DNA from: an uncultured Bacteroidales bacterium
GTDB taxonomy: Bacteria > Bacteroidota > Bacteroidia > Bacteroidales > WCHB1-69
DNA: 49,350 nucleotides
Direction: 5' to 3'
NCBI GenBank assembly: GCA_946407715.1
Contig: CAMJPH010000006.1
Coordinates: forward strand, 1 to 49,350
Part shown: positions 17,412-25,319 of the stretch, piece after piece
How the letters are laid out: the number at the start of each line of letters is the position of its first letter
How positions within the stretch are numbered: the stretch's first letter is position 1
Translations under genes and position numbers: made by a program
The notes under the pieces: generated by a model
What the model was told of the DNA's origin: nothing
The model's input: only the letters and a program-made list of their open reading frames with translations
Database searches by the model: none

Positions 17412-17523
17412 CCTCATCGGGCTTTTCTGCGGGTTGGGAGCAATATGGTCGGTGACGGTTCATACTATTTTAGACCACAAAAACACGAAATTCGGAGTTG
17501 AGTTGCCGTCCGCAATATGATTT

Positions 17524-18299
17524 TTAATTACAATATTCTGGTACGAAAGGAATTTTTATGTTTCTGGAAGATTGCTTTTTTATTAAAACACCATCCCCAA
17601 TCAACAAGTAGAATGGGAATTGTAAATCCTTATCTGTAAGGATTAGGACATTATTTTCACGTTGCCACATACCTTCTGATATAATTTTTCTTTTATATGT
17701 GATGACATACGTGCTGTCTTGGTTTATCCTATAATTAAAAGAATTGCTCATAAGATCATATTTATCTCCATAAATTCCATATTTCAAAGGCTTTTGAGTA
17801 GTTTGTTCCGCATTGTAGGTTTCACATTCTGTTTGAGTGAAATAGGATGCTGCATTTTTGAAACGTTCTGTGACCCACGATTCGGCAACAGAATTCGAAT
17901 AGCAAAAAGAGACATTTTTCATAAATCCAAATGTTTTGTCAGCAACCAGCCTGTCATTCTCAATGTAAAAAACCATGGTGTAGTTTTCAATGTCATCTTT
18001 AAGGAAGAGTTTGTTTGAATCTATTCTAAAAGCCCCATTGGAAAGTATAATCACATAATCAATATCATCTATTTGCTCAAGTTCATCAACATTTGTCTTA
18101 TTGCTATCAGCTTGGAAAACACGTGAACATTCCCTCATCTCAATCATATAGGATCCCCGTTCAAAAAAAACAGGTCAATTTGAAAATCAATAGGCTTAAA
18201 CAAAGGAGGGGAGCATTGTTTATAATGACCGATGACTTCTTGAGGGAAACAACGAAACAATGTTATCATAAAAATAACGAACAGAAATACTTTTCTCAT
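17524..18299 (-). pseudogene. Exported protein, family E, frameshifted
   Basis: Two frames together make one protein similar to the intact gene at 18346-19047. The first (18144-18299) gives a signal peptide (MRKVFLFVIFMITLF) and the N-terminus, ending after FFLNGDPI. The second (17524-18147) carries the rest. The break lies beside a T8 run at about 18163-18170. One added T, or two bases removed just after it, restores a frame reading GSYMIEM, which lines up with GSYKFTI in the intact paralogue. The C-terminal parts also align (NNVLILTD...YLLIGDG with KNILVFRD...YMLMAEDG). Probable second immunity copy. Confidence 0.7.
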
Positions 18300-18345
18300 A
18301 TATAATGAGGTGGGGCACAATTGAAGTTTTTTCATAGTAGAAAGA

Positions 18346-19047
18346 TTATCTTTTTAATTTTTCATATCCATTTTCATATTTGAGTAGCAATCCATCTTCC
18401 GCCATTAGCATATAAAAGACAAAACCTCCTTCATCTCTGAAAACGAGGATGTTCTTTTGCCTTCGGAACTTACCTTTTGATAATATCTGAGGTTCTTGAC
18501 GAAAACACTCAGCTTGGAGAATGTAGTGGTTGTTTTGAAGAGTTAAACTAAAGTCTATATCTCTAACAGCACGGTATGATCCATCATCAAGATTAAACTT
18601 TGTCTTATTATTGTAATATCCTTGAAGTTCTTCTTTTGAAAAATAAGACCATGTGGTTAGAGATCCATAACGTTTGGTGGTTGGATCTGTTCCTCCAAGG
18701 AAGAACAATCTTTTGTTGCGCAAATAGATAGGAGCGCTTTTGTCAAACACCAGAGCTGGAATTGGCCCTTCTTTCGTCACAGTCAACTTATTACCATAAC
18801 TGTCTGTTAAAATGTATGTTCCCTTTTTGTTTTCAGAATAAGGACCTGTTGAAACAAAAAGATCAACAGGCAGATCGTCAATGGACATGTCTGTGATAGT
18901 AAATTTGTAACTCCCGTCCGGGAAAAAGGATAACATGACCAGCAAAAAATCACTACTGTCACCATAGTTGCAGTATATAGCATCTGTTTGCGACGTGGCG
19001 TTGAAAATAGTGAATATAAAAAGGAAAAAAAAGACTGTTTGTTTCAT
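18346..19047 (-). CDS. Exported protein, family E; candidate immunity to the metallopeptidase tip
   Basis: 233 residues with a signal peptide (about 1-20, FNATSQ). A beta-rich body shows two lipocalin/META-like halves with FFPDGSYKF and KNILVFRDEGGFVFYML. It starts 10 bases after the stop of the RHS orphan that carries the HELIHAYH tip, the usual immunity position. A frameshifted paralogue follows directly. An exported immunity protein would fit a toxin that acts in the target's periplasm. No known family recognised. Confidence 0.65.
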   Translation of the reverse strand: MKQTVFFFLFIFTIFNATSQTDAIYCNYGDSSDFLLVMLSFFPDGSYKFTITDMSIDDLPVDLFVSTGPYSENKKGTYILTDSYGNKLTVTKEGPIPALVFDKSAPIYLRNKRLFFLGGTDPTTKRYGSLTTWSYFSKEELQGYYNNKTKFNLDDGSYRAVRDIDFSLTLQNNHYILQAECFRQEPQILSKGKFRRQKNILVFRDEGGFVFYMLMAEDGLLLKYENGYEKLKR

Positions 19048-19057
19048 ACGACAGGTT

Positions 19058-20458
19058 TCAATAAAGATGAAAATAAGGTGAAGGAATTTGATATTGGGGA
19101 GGATATGGACCCCAATATCCTTTTAAAGATTCTAAATAGACAAGCCTCGTTGCTTTGGCATAATAACCATTTCTCCAGTAAACGTTATAAGAGTATTGAT
19201 ATGCAACACGTTCAGAATACGGTCTATAGTAGGAAGGTATAGTGTAGAGATGGTATGCGTGGATTAATTCGTGACCTACACATTCTATAAATTCCGTATT
19301 TGAGGCCGAGGCATAGTATGGAGAAATATGAACCTCCCGTGGAAGGCAGTTGGATGTATATCCACTAACAAGCCCTCCAGTCTTGTTCACATATATACCA
19401 TCCATTGTTAAACCATAATTATCGTCAACATAAGTTGTAAATTTAGAAATACCCCAATCAAAGTCAACATCGAACATGTCACACACACGGTTTCTTAAGT
19501 TTTCATCATTTTCAGAGAGATAAGAACATGAATTATAACTTTTAGCAACTCGTTGATAATAATCGAAATCTTCCTTCGATACATAAATCCCTAATTCTTG
19601 CTCAATAAAACCGTATCCGTTCCAAAAATTAAAACCGTTTCTGTAATCTGATATTCCCTGAATAAGTCCCCCCATCAGTCCTCCGCCCAACGCACCCATG
19701 AAACCGCCGAAAAAGCCGTGTCCTATGGCAGTGCTCAGATTGTTGCCGGCAATTAGGGAATTCCCTAAACCGTTGATTGCGCCTGCCGCCGCACCCGAGG
19801 CCGCGCCTGAAGCGGCTCCTCCCAGAAAACCGCCAACGCCCACGGCACCAGCAGCAGCACTTCCTGCCGCCGCACCCGCCATTCCAGCAAGACCTCCAAT
19901 TCCAGCAGAGAACAGGAAGTCTCCCGCACTGTTGATGTTTCCGGAAATCATCTGGAAGAACACATTAGTCAGTGCACCAATGACGAAAGCCGCTGCAATA
20001 AAACTTTCCCCACTCGGATCCGTAAATTGCAACGGATTGTTCAGACAGTACGAGTACCGGTTGTAACTCTGCGTGAACCCCGGTGCCTGCACGAAGTTGT
20101 CGGGGGAGAAGAAGCGGGCGATCACGGGGTCGTACAAACGGCCGTTCATGTTGATGATCTTCAACTCGGCGTAGTGCTCGTGGCCGGTGAAGCCACGGGA
20201 AAAACGGAAGGAGCTTGTGAGCGAAACAGGCGCATCCTCCACAAAGGCCTTCCAATCCGCATCGCTTTTCACATTCCCCCACGGATCGAAGTGCAACGCA
20301 CGTATCACGTGCCTGCTGCTGTCGGTGATGTGTGTGTAGCTGCCGAGGCGGTCGGGGTGTACATAGTACATGCTATCGACACCGTTGCGGCGCACGCAAA
20401 TGGCGGCGAGGCCGTGTGTCTCTGCGGATCTGTTCTCGTTATTTAAACATTTCTTCAT
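19058..20458 (-). CDS. Orphan RHS protein with metallopeptidase tip
   Basis: 466 residues. Residues ~16-146 are the RHS core ending in PLQFTDPSGES, where the variable tip begins. Next comes a Gly/Ala-rich hydrophobic stretch (~150-245) of the kind that precedes RHS toxin domains. The C-terminal domain has GHELIHAYH (HELIHAYH at 396-403), a zinc-peptidase HExxH motif with a third His close by. It lacks a signal peptide and all upstream RHS repeats. Its ATG overlaps the stop of the family D gene upstream (ATGA). It is followed after 10 bases by family E. It may be translated as such or serve as a donor of the tip to the full-length RHS gene. Confidence 0.8.
   Translation of the reverse strand: MKKCLNNENRSAETHGLAAICVRRNGVDSMYYVHPDRLGSYTHITDSSRHVIRALHFDPWGNVKSDADWKAFVEDAPVSLTSSFRFSRGFTGHEHYAELKIINMNGRLYDPVIARFFSPDNFVQAPGFTQSYNRYSYCLNNPLQFTDPSGESFIAAAFVIGALTNVFFQMISGNINSAGDFLFSAGIGGLAGMAGAAAGSAAAGAVGVGGFLGGAASGAASGAAAGAINGLGNSLIAGNNLSTAIGHGFFGGFMGALGGGLMGGLIQGISDYRNGFNFWNGYGFIEQELGIYVSKEDFDYYQRVAKSYNSCSYLSENDENLRNRVCDMFDVDFDWGISKFTTYVDDNYGLTMDGIYVNKTGGLVSGYTSNCLPREVHISPYYASASNTEFIECVGHELIHAYHLYTIPSYYRPYSERVAYQYSYNVYWRNGYYAKATRLVYLESLKGYWGPYPPQYQIPSPYFHLY
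20028..20414 (-). repeat. RHS core DNA repeat, copy 2
   Basis: The second ~390-bp core copy and the most diverged of the four. The region encoding SDADWKAFVEDAPVSLTSS differs from the other copies, while the flanks match closely. Confidence 0.85.
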
Positions 20459-20976
20459 TCCCGTTTTTTTATCACAAACTCAACACGATGATTCAGTATA
20501 GGATCATCGTTGACGAAGCAATTTCTTCTTTCCTCACCTGACAATTCGTTGCAATTGACTATGGGGCAATTATTATAGCATTGCCTTCCTTTCACATACG
20601 TTGTGTCCACGCCTCTGTTTCCTAAATAGGAGATGATTTCTTCGTACATATACAACAACAAGCTTACAGAATAGGTCTCATCCCATTCTGTAAGAGACAG
20701 ATGAACGTCAACTTCAACGGTTTCAATATCGTCATTTGACAACAAAAAACTTGCAATAGAATCTAAAAAAGTGCGAGTTTGATAGTCAGAAGTGTCCAAA
20801 TGCCGATACACAAACTGGAAACAAATATCATTCGTTCTGAGGATTATTTCTTTAGAGTCTGAATTAGTTAGCTCATGAACGGTTCTGACTACAGGGATGC
20901 AGTCGTTGCATGAGGACTGTTGAGCGTAACATAACGTTGACAGCAGTGTCAAATAGAGAAGGATTATTCTTTTCAT
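20455..20976 (-). CDS. Exported OmpA-C-like protein, family D copy 2
   Basis: 173 residues. A signal peptide (LTLLSTLCYAQ) is followed by a small domain that ends in HRVEFVIKK, the terminal strand pattern of OmpA-like peptidoglycan-binding domains. LDSIASFL and DEIISYL-type helices come before it. The first ~55 residues and the DNA around the start are almost identical to copy 1 (25318-25842), while the second halves diverge. Its stop overlaps the ATG of the RHS orphan. It could be immunity or an anchoring partner; the role is inferred. Confidence 0.65.
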   Translation of the reverse strand: MKRIILLYLTLLSTLCYAQQSSCNDCIPVVRTVHELTNSDSKEIILRTNDICFQFVYRHLDTSDYQTRTFLDSIASFLLSNDDIETVEVDVHLSLTEWDETYSVSLLLYMYEEIISYLGNRGVDTTYVKGRQCYNNCPIVNCNELSGEERRNCFVNDDPILNHRVEFVIKKRE

Positions 20977-21024
20977 GACTCAATTATAGGATTGTAACGG
21001 TATTTCCGATATTCAATACATTTT

Positions 21025-21408
21025 TCAAATAAATAAAACAGCAAAAAACAAAAACGTTGATAATAGCCAATAAAAAACGACAAGCCATCCTTTTAGTCGT
21101 CTGTTTTTTTCAAATTTATACTTTTCTTCCAAGCGTTTATATGTGATTTTGTTATATTTTTTTCGTTAACTATTCCTAAAAGTACACATACGATAGCAAC
21201 TCCTACTAAAAACCACAGATTCGAAATATTAACATTAATAATCTTCCCGAAAATCAAAAAGTATAGAAATAATATGTTTAGCAACTGTTGAGTGGACACA
21301 AATCTCTCCAAAACCATCATACCCTTTAGTTAATCCGAAATTGATCAAAGGATGTTTCAGATAAAACTGACAATACCGATAAAAACAATATTCCCAAAAC
21401 CTGTTCAT
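21025..21408 (-). pseudogene. Family B membrane protein with two compensating frameshifts
   Basis: The frame from ATG 21408 gives NRFWEYCFYRYCQFYLKH, nearly identical to the gene at 26671-27057. Two bases are missing at about 21308 (before FVSTQQ), moving the reading to a second frame (21093-21320). A further indel in an A-run near 21165 brings it back, so that LEEKYKFEKNRRLKGWL and the last membrane segment are in the first frame again, ending at TGA 21025. As it stands it cannot encode the family protein. It follows the RHS tail relic at 21418-21450 by 9 bases. Confidence 0.75.
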
Positions 21409-21417
21409 AATGACTTA

Positions 21418-21450
21418 TTATTTGAAAGGGAAACCAGGTGAGCCAACTTT
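21418..21450 (-). pseudogene. Relic of an RHS tip tail
   Basis: Read on the minus strand, the last codons give YKVGSPGFPFK and TAA, matching the C-terminal VGTPGFPFK of the main RHS protein. Only about 11 codons remain. They touch the stop of the family C gene at 21449, so the join is a recombination or deletion scar. The family B pseudogene follows at the usual distance. Confidence 0.7.
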
Positions 21451-21952
21451 ATATGACTTTCGAATTGATTAAAAACGACAAAATGAAAAAGGCCACAACT
21501 ATCATAGTATGTATGATGGCAATAGCCATAACGAGAACCATTGGTAAAGTTCTTTTCATATTTTCAATAGAATTAATAAAAGATTTCCCCGCATAAGACA
21601 AGAACTCTTCCGTTTTTTTTGCTGATGATTTTATGGTGTAATAATCGATTACAGACAGTGCAATTACAACTAAAAACGCACCTATAAAAACGAAAAGATA
21701 ATATGCTCTGTAATATAGCAATACAAGATTTGGAAAGAAAAAGGGGACAATACTCCACAACACCATCCAAATATGAAATCCCAAAAATCCCAAAGCGCTT
21801 GATATTGTGGAATACATTATTTCCAGCGAGAACCATTGATATGCTCTGCAGAGCCACTTCAACCACCATGAAAAACGAAAATTACCTTTTTGTGCATTCA
21901 TGTTTAATACATTTTTCCAAATCCTCCAAATCGGACAATCATAATATTCCAA
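21449..21952 (-). CDS. Membrane protein, family C copy 2
   Basis: 167 residues with about four hydrophobic segments: two in the middle (FHIWMVLWSIVPFFF; LFVFIGAFLVVIALSVI) and one long one at the C-terminus. It is similar to the gene just upstream (21939-22394): both have a W/Y-F-S-x-E segment, a loop with S(S)-x-K--FL--AG, and a terminal HTM/HVL membrane helix. A C-terminal fragment of a third copy lies at 26517-26655. It overlaps the preceding gene by 14 bases. Candidate membrane immunity protein; no known family recognised. Confidence 0.65.
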   Translation of the reverse strand: MEYYDCPIWRIWKNVLNMNAQKGNFRFSWWLKWLCRAYQWFSLEIMYSTISSALGFLGFHIWMVLWSIVPFFFPNLVLLYYRAYYLFVFIGAFLVVIALSVIDYYTIKSSAKKTEEFLSYAGKSFINSIENMKRTLPMVLVMAIAIIHTMIVVAFFILSFLINSKVI

Positions 21953-22394
21953 CTACCTTAAAAAATATTAACAAAAATAAGAAAATCTTCATTAATACGT
22001 GTAATATGCATATAAACACTACAACTAAAGGGTGTGTGTCAGACTTTAACCTTTCAATTTTTTTTACGTAATTATCTCCTGCTTGATTAAGAAAAAAAGT
22101 CATTCCCTTTTCAGAGGAAAAACGAATTCTAAAGACAACTTCTGAAACAAAAATAGCAACCAATAAGCTTACTAAAGAATAAATTAAGAAACTATCTGTG
22201 TAATTGCGTACGACAGAAGGGAATAACAGTGTGAAAAATATAAGAAAAGTACTCCCTATATGGAAAAACATCAGACCTATCGGGGTGGTTTTTGTTTTGC
22301 CCAACATATAAGTGGTCTCAACTGAATACCACAAATATAGTCGGCTAATAAGTCTTTTCCATAATGGAACTTCACTTTCACTATCTTTTCTCAT
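21939..22394 (-). CDS. Membrane protein, family C copy 1
   Basis: 151 residues with three to four hydrophobic segments. It begins 2 bases after the stop of the coreless RHS tip at 22397-22957, i.e. in the immunity position. It resembles copy 2 over most of its length (LYLWYSVETTYM against YQWFSLEIMYS; NQAGDNYVKKIERLK against SYAGKSFINSIENMK). Function inferred from position and membrane topology. Confidence 0.65.
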   Translation of the reverse strand: MRKDSESEVPLWKRLISRLYLWYSVETTYMLGKTKTTPIGLMFFHIGSTFLIFFTLLFPSVVRNYTDSFLIYSLVSLLVAIFVSEVVFRIRFSSEKGMTFFLNQAGDNYVKKIERLKSDTHPLVVVFICILHVLMKIFLFLLIFFKVVGIL

Positions 22395-22396
22395 AA

Positions 22397-22957
22397 TTAA
22401 TACATTTTACCAAATCCACCGAAGCCATCGGTTGAGACATCCAAAATGAAATATGTAGTACTGACAATGAAACCCACAGGACCTCCGAAAGTTCCTATCA
22501 ATGTCATTGTCATGTCAAGACCATATTTTGCAGCAACATCCCACCGTAATCCGTTGTTGACGGAATATGAGACAAAATTAACAGTCTCCATCGTTGCCGA
22601 AACAGCAGATATTCCTTTCCCCAATTTTTCATATCCTCTCAAATACTTCAGTCCCGCCTTCCCCAATGCTTTGTTATATCGAAATTCTTTCTGCTTTGGG
22701 CGCAGATGGTTGAACTCCCACCAAGAATGTGCTGACTTGAAGTGGTATCTCACCGCTGTCTCAATCAAGTTAGTTTTGGCTCCATTGGCCAAGGAAAAAC
22801 CGTTCAACCCATTGATATACCCCGGATTGATGGGAGCGACGTATTGATAGTTGCTGGAGAAGCTACCCATCTGCTCGGAGGGGTCGCCTATCCGGTAGAA
22901 ACCCGCGTCACGCATGGAGGAAATCGTTGTGAAAATGTAATTGTAGTAGCCTCTCAT
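22397..22957 (-). CDS. RHS-type tip without a core
   Basis: 186 residues, no signal peptide and no RHS core. The last third (YGLDMTMTLIGTFGGPVGF...YFILD) lines up with the hydrophobic Gly-rich segment in the tips of the main RHS protein and of the orphan at 23338-24570. The N-terminal part has DAGFYRIGDPSEQMGSF, unlike the other tips. Its ATG overlaps the stop of the family B gene (ATGA). It is probably a displaced tip that lost its core; it may still be translated by coupling. Paired with family C. Confidence 0.6.
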   Translation of the reverse strand: MRGYYNYIFTTISSMRDAGFYRIGDPSEQMGSFSSNYQYVAPINPGYINGLNGFSLANGAKTNLIETAVRYHFKSAHSWWEFNHLRPKQKEFRYNKALGKAGLKYLRGYEKLGKGISAVSATMETVNFVSYSVNNGLRWDVAAKYGLDMTMTLIGTFGGPVGFIVSTTYFILDVSTDGFGGFGKMY

Positions 22958-23325
22958 ACGCTATCATTTACATAAAAAAAAGACAGTATGACCAAAATAA
23001 AAGATATCAACATATACATTATCACTCCAAATCCTTTAAATACCCTGTGGGTTTCATCTTTATGTTTTGCTTTGAGTTCCTCATATTTTTTATCATTCAT
23101 AATCTGAAAATTATAAAATAGAATAATAAAATATACCAAAACAGTAATTGTCCAAAACAAAAAACGTGGCATTGATATTAAATTCAGTATTGTACATAAA
23201 TTCATAATCTGAAACAATGAAATATAGCCACATGATGTCACTGATGAAAAAACTTCTGAAACAAGTTCTTTGGTCAGTTTCGTGTCAGCAACTCTATAAA
23301 AGCAATATTCCCAAAATCTAAACAT
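22954..23325 (-). CDS. Family B membrane protein; candidate immunity to the orphan RHS tip
   Basis: About 123 residues, beginning FRFWEYCFYR like the two other family B copies, with three hydrophobic segments and a charged loop (KKYEELKAKHKDETHRVFKG) before the last one. It starts 12 bases after the stop of the RHS orphan at 23338-24570. ATG 23325 is chosen since the in-frame TTG at 23334 is weaker. Family B follows each of the RHS tips or relics that end in PG-PF, which suggests cognate immunity. Confidence 0.7.
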   Translation of the reverse strand: MFRFWEYCFYRVADTKLTKELVSEVFSSVTSCGYISLFQIMNLCTILNLISMPRFLFWTITVLVYFIILFYNFQIMNDKKYEELKAKHKDETHRVFKGFGVIMYMLISFILVILSFFYVNDSV

Positions 23326-23337
23326 AGCACGCAAATT

Positions 23338-24570
23338 TTATCTAAACGGCATTCCAGGATATCCAACTGGAATGTAACCTCTTTTAATCATATCGTTCCT
23401 GTTATAATGCTGACGGCGTATCTCCTGTTGCATAATCGGATAATTTTTAATATCAATTGTGTAATGTAAGGACAACAGCATTCCTAAAGGTCCTACAGCT
23501 CCAATAATGTCCATTGAAGCATCCATTAGATAAGATGTGTTTTCTGCTAATGAGTTATTCCTTGAGACATTAGAAATTGATAAAAAAGCATCGAACCCAG
23601 ATAATCCATATCCCGATAATCGCATATAATTTGATTTAACAAAATATAAGTCTCTCGTGGCTTTCGCGTATTTCAATTTGCCACCTATGGTTCTATTTCC
23701 ATTAACATTCATAGGTCTGTATTGACCATCTTTTCCAAGCCACAGACCTTTTGTCTCATCGTAATACTTGATGCCAGTCACTTTAAAATTTTCAGAGGTT
23801 GTCGTTGTCCCTGACTCAAGCAATAATAATCCAACATCTATAAAGTCGGGATAAGGATTCGTGCTATAAGAATTTATCGCAATATAGGTTTCTGTTGGAG
23901 TGGCTTCTGTTCCCATATGTATTATCACCTGCGGTAACTTGAGATTCGAAACCCTTCCGTCCGCATAGTAGTAGCGCATCTCACCGTCACTGGTGAACAC
24001 GCCCTCGCTACCAAGAAAGAAACCACCTTTAGGCATTTTGAATTCTGAATCAGTCCAACGTACAATACCTATTGCATCCCGATACCACGGGTCAAGAATA
24101 TCTTCCCCGCTCGGGTCCACCCACTGCAACGGGTTGTTCAGACAATACGAATACCGGTTGTAGCTCTGCGTGAACTCCGGCGCCTGCACGAAGTTGTCGG
24201 GGGAGAAGAAGCGGGCGATCACGGGGTCGTACAGGCGGCCGTTCATGTTGATGATCTTCAGGTCGGCGTAGTGCTCGTGGCCGGTGAAACCCCGGGAAAA
24301 GCGGAAGGTTCCCGCCAGGTTGCCGGACAGCGTGGTGGAGTCGAAAGCGAGCCAGTTGGCATCGTTTTTCACGTTGCCCCACGGGTCGAAATGGAGATTG
24401 TGAATCACCTGTTTGTTGGCATTGGTGATGTGCGTGTAGCTGCCCAAGCGGTCGGGATGTACGTAGTACATGCTGTCCACACCGTTGCGGCGCACGCAGA
24501 TGGCGGCGAGGGCGTTTTTCTCCGCGTATCGCACGTATCTGCGCGTATAATATGCTTGATCTGAGGACAT
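23338..24570 (-). CDS. Orphan RHS protein with hydrophobic tip
   Basis: 410 residues. Residues ~20-150 are the RHS core, ending in LQWVDPSGE; 155-410 are the tip. The tip has a beta-rich first half of its own. Its last 75 residues resemble the main RHS tip: a Gly-containing hydrophobic stretch (MDIIGAVGPLGMLLSL), IKNYPIMQQEI, and the end RGYIPVGYPGMPF. No signal peptide; it begins at an ATG just beyond a junction repeat. Followed by family B. The toxic activity is unknown; a membrane target is suggested by the hydrophobic part. Confidence 0.78.
   Translation of the reverse strand: MSSDQAYYTRRYVRYAEKNALAAICVRRNGVDSMYYVHPDRLGSYTHITNANKQVIHNLHFDPWGNVKNDANWLAFDSTTLSGNLAGTFRFSRGFTGHEHYADLKIINMNGRLYDPVIARFFSPDNFVQAPEFTQSYNRYSYCLNNPLQWVDPSGEDILDPWYRDAIGIVRWTDSEFKMPKGGFFLGSEGVFTSDGEMRYYYADGRVSNLKLPQVIIHMGTEATPTETYIAINSYSTNPYPDFIDVGLLLLESGTTTTSENFKVTGIKYYDETKGLWLGKDGQYRPMNVNGNRTIGGKLKYAKATRDLYFVKSNYMRLSGYGLSGFDAFLSISNVSRNNSLAENTSYLMDASMDIIGAVGPLGMLLSLHYTIDIKNYPIMQQEIRRQHYNRNDMIKRGYIPVGYPGMPFR
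24108..24512 (-). repeat. RHS core DNA repeat, copy 3
   Basis: Close to copy 4 over its full length, including the bases coding for WVDPSGE. Identity ends sharply at the tip boundary and upstream of the LAAICVRR codons. Confidence 0.87.
24523..24550. repeat. Junction repeat, copy 2
   Basis: Plus strand units GCGTATC, ACGTATC, GCGTATAA, just upstream of core copy 3. About 24 of 28 bases agree with 48896-48922. Confidence 0.6.
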
Positions 24571-24758
24571 CCTTCTTTGTCTTAGAAATATAACAACAAC
24601 ATGAACAACATATCATTCCAAAAATCATAAACTAAGTTGAATGTGAATGGCGGAACTTCCAACGGATACTAATGGCGTTGAGGTCGGCAGGGTCTGCGGA
24701 CTATATGTGAAGATGATGGACATAGCGGTTATTGATGGGGCGAAAAACAATTAAAACG
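24571..24758. other. Gap without a recognised gene
   Basis: 188 bases between the orphan RHS start and the preceding gene. Only a 32-codon minus-strand frame (24625-24723) is open, with no similarity I recognise. Confidence 0.4.
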
Positions 24759-25214
24759 TTAATGGGTTGAATCTGTTGCATAAATAAGTAACGTTCGAGA
24801 CAAAGACTCTTCTGAAAAGATACAACTCTTCTCACAGCTGACAAAGCGATGATTAACATACATTGTGTCAATTAAGACATTTTTGTCAATATAATCATAT
24901 AAAAAGGCACTCCTTTTTCTGAAAAAATATGCAGCACTGCAATCATAGTCATAATCCCAGTAATAAACACTGACTTTATCAATGTTCAATATTTTAATTT
25001 TTTCAATTATGCTATCTAATTCAGTTTTTGTATGTTTTGACAAGTTAACCTTCTCGAAATCCCATTGAATTCTTATAAGAAATGTATCGTTTGATTCGAA
25101 TCTACAATGCTGAGTATTAACCGTGTCGATTGAAAACACAATTTTTTGATGTTTTTGTGCCAAGACCTGTAAAACCGTCAAACATAATGTGAGTATAACT
25201 ATGGATTTTTTCAT
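24759..25214 (-). CDS. Exported protein with OmpA-C-like layout
   Basis: 151 residues. A signal peptide (LTLCLTVLQVLAQ) is followed by a single small domain. Strand WDFEKVNLS, a helix TELDSIIEKIK, a strand VSVYYWDYD and AYFFRKRSAFLYDYI (the place of the RA--V--YL helix) follow the OmpA-C order. It starts 9 bases after a short open tail (25224-25319) that looks like the end of a lost RHS tip. It may be an immunity gene that outlived its toxin, distantly related in layout to family D. Confidence 0.6.
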   Translation of the reverse strand: MKKSIVILTLCLTVLQVLAQKHQKIVFSIDTVNTQHCRFESNDTFLIRIQWDFEKVNLSKHTKTELDSIIEKIKILNIDKVSVYYWDYDYDCSAAYFFRKRSAFLYDYIDKNVLIDTMYVNHRFVSCEKSCIFSEESLSRTLLIYATDSTH

Positions 25215-25223
25215 CTTTTTTAA

Positions 25224-25319
25224 TCATTTAAGTTTATAAAAAGGAGTTATGCCATTCGTTTTAGGACGTGGTGTGAAGAAATCATTTTGATAATTTTTAT
25301 AGTCATTAAGTCTTATGTC
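25224..25319 (-). pseudogene. Possible RHS tip tail
   Basis: A 31-codon open stretch reading NDYKNYQNDFFTPRPKTNG and ending in YKLK, TGA. It has no start of its own and overlaps the stop of the family D gene in another frame. Its stop lies 9 bases before the next ATG, the same spacing as between RHS tips and immunity genes here. Only position supports the reading. Confidence 0.4.

Larger units (their letters stand above)
16918..17463 (-). pseudogene. Orphan RHS core without a tip
   Basis: 181 residues. After about 35 residues of unrelated lead comes the same core as in the main RHS protein: GLAAICVRRNG, HPDRLGSYTHI, HFDPWGN, GFTGHEHYADLK, NGRLYDPVIARFFSPD, NRYSYCLNNPLQWV. The DPSGE that ends the other cores is replaced by ESLVGGNLPING and a stop 15 residues later. 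It has no signal peptide and no toxin. I read it as a cassette whose tip was deleted, or a donor left after exchange. Confidence 0.75.

Noticed and set aside
16840..17520. Plus-strand frames opposite the RHS cores (also 20027-20446, 24271-24564, 27970-28863)
   Set aside because: All four repeat the same antisense pattern of the core (e.g. VRVPVVTLREPRCLH), which is a by-product of the repeated core DNA.
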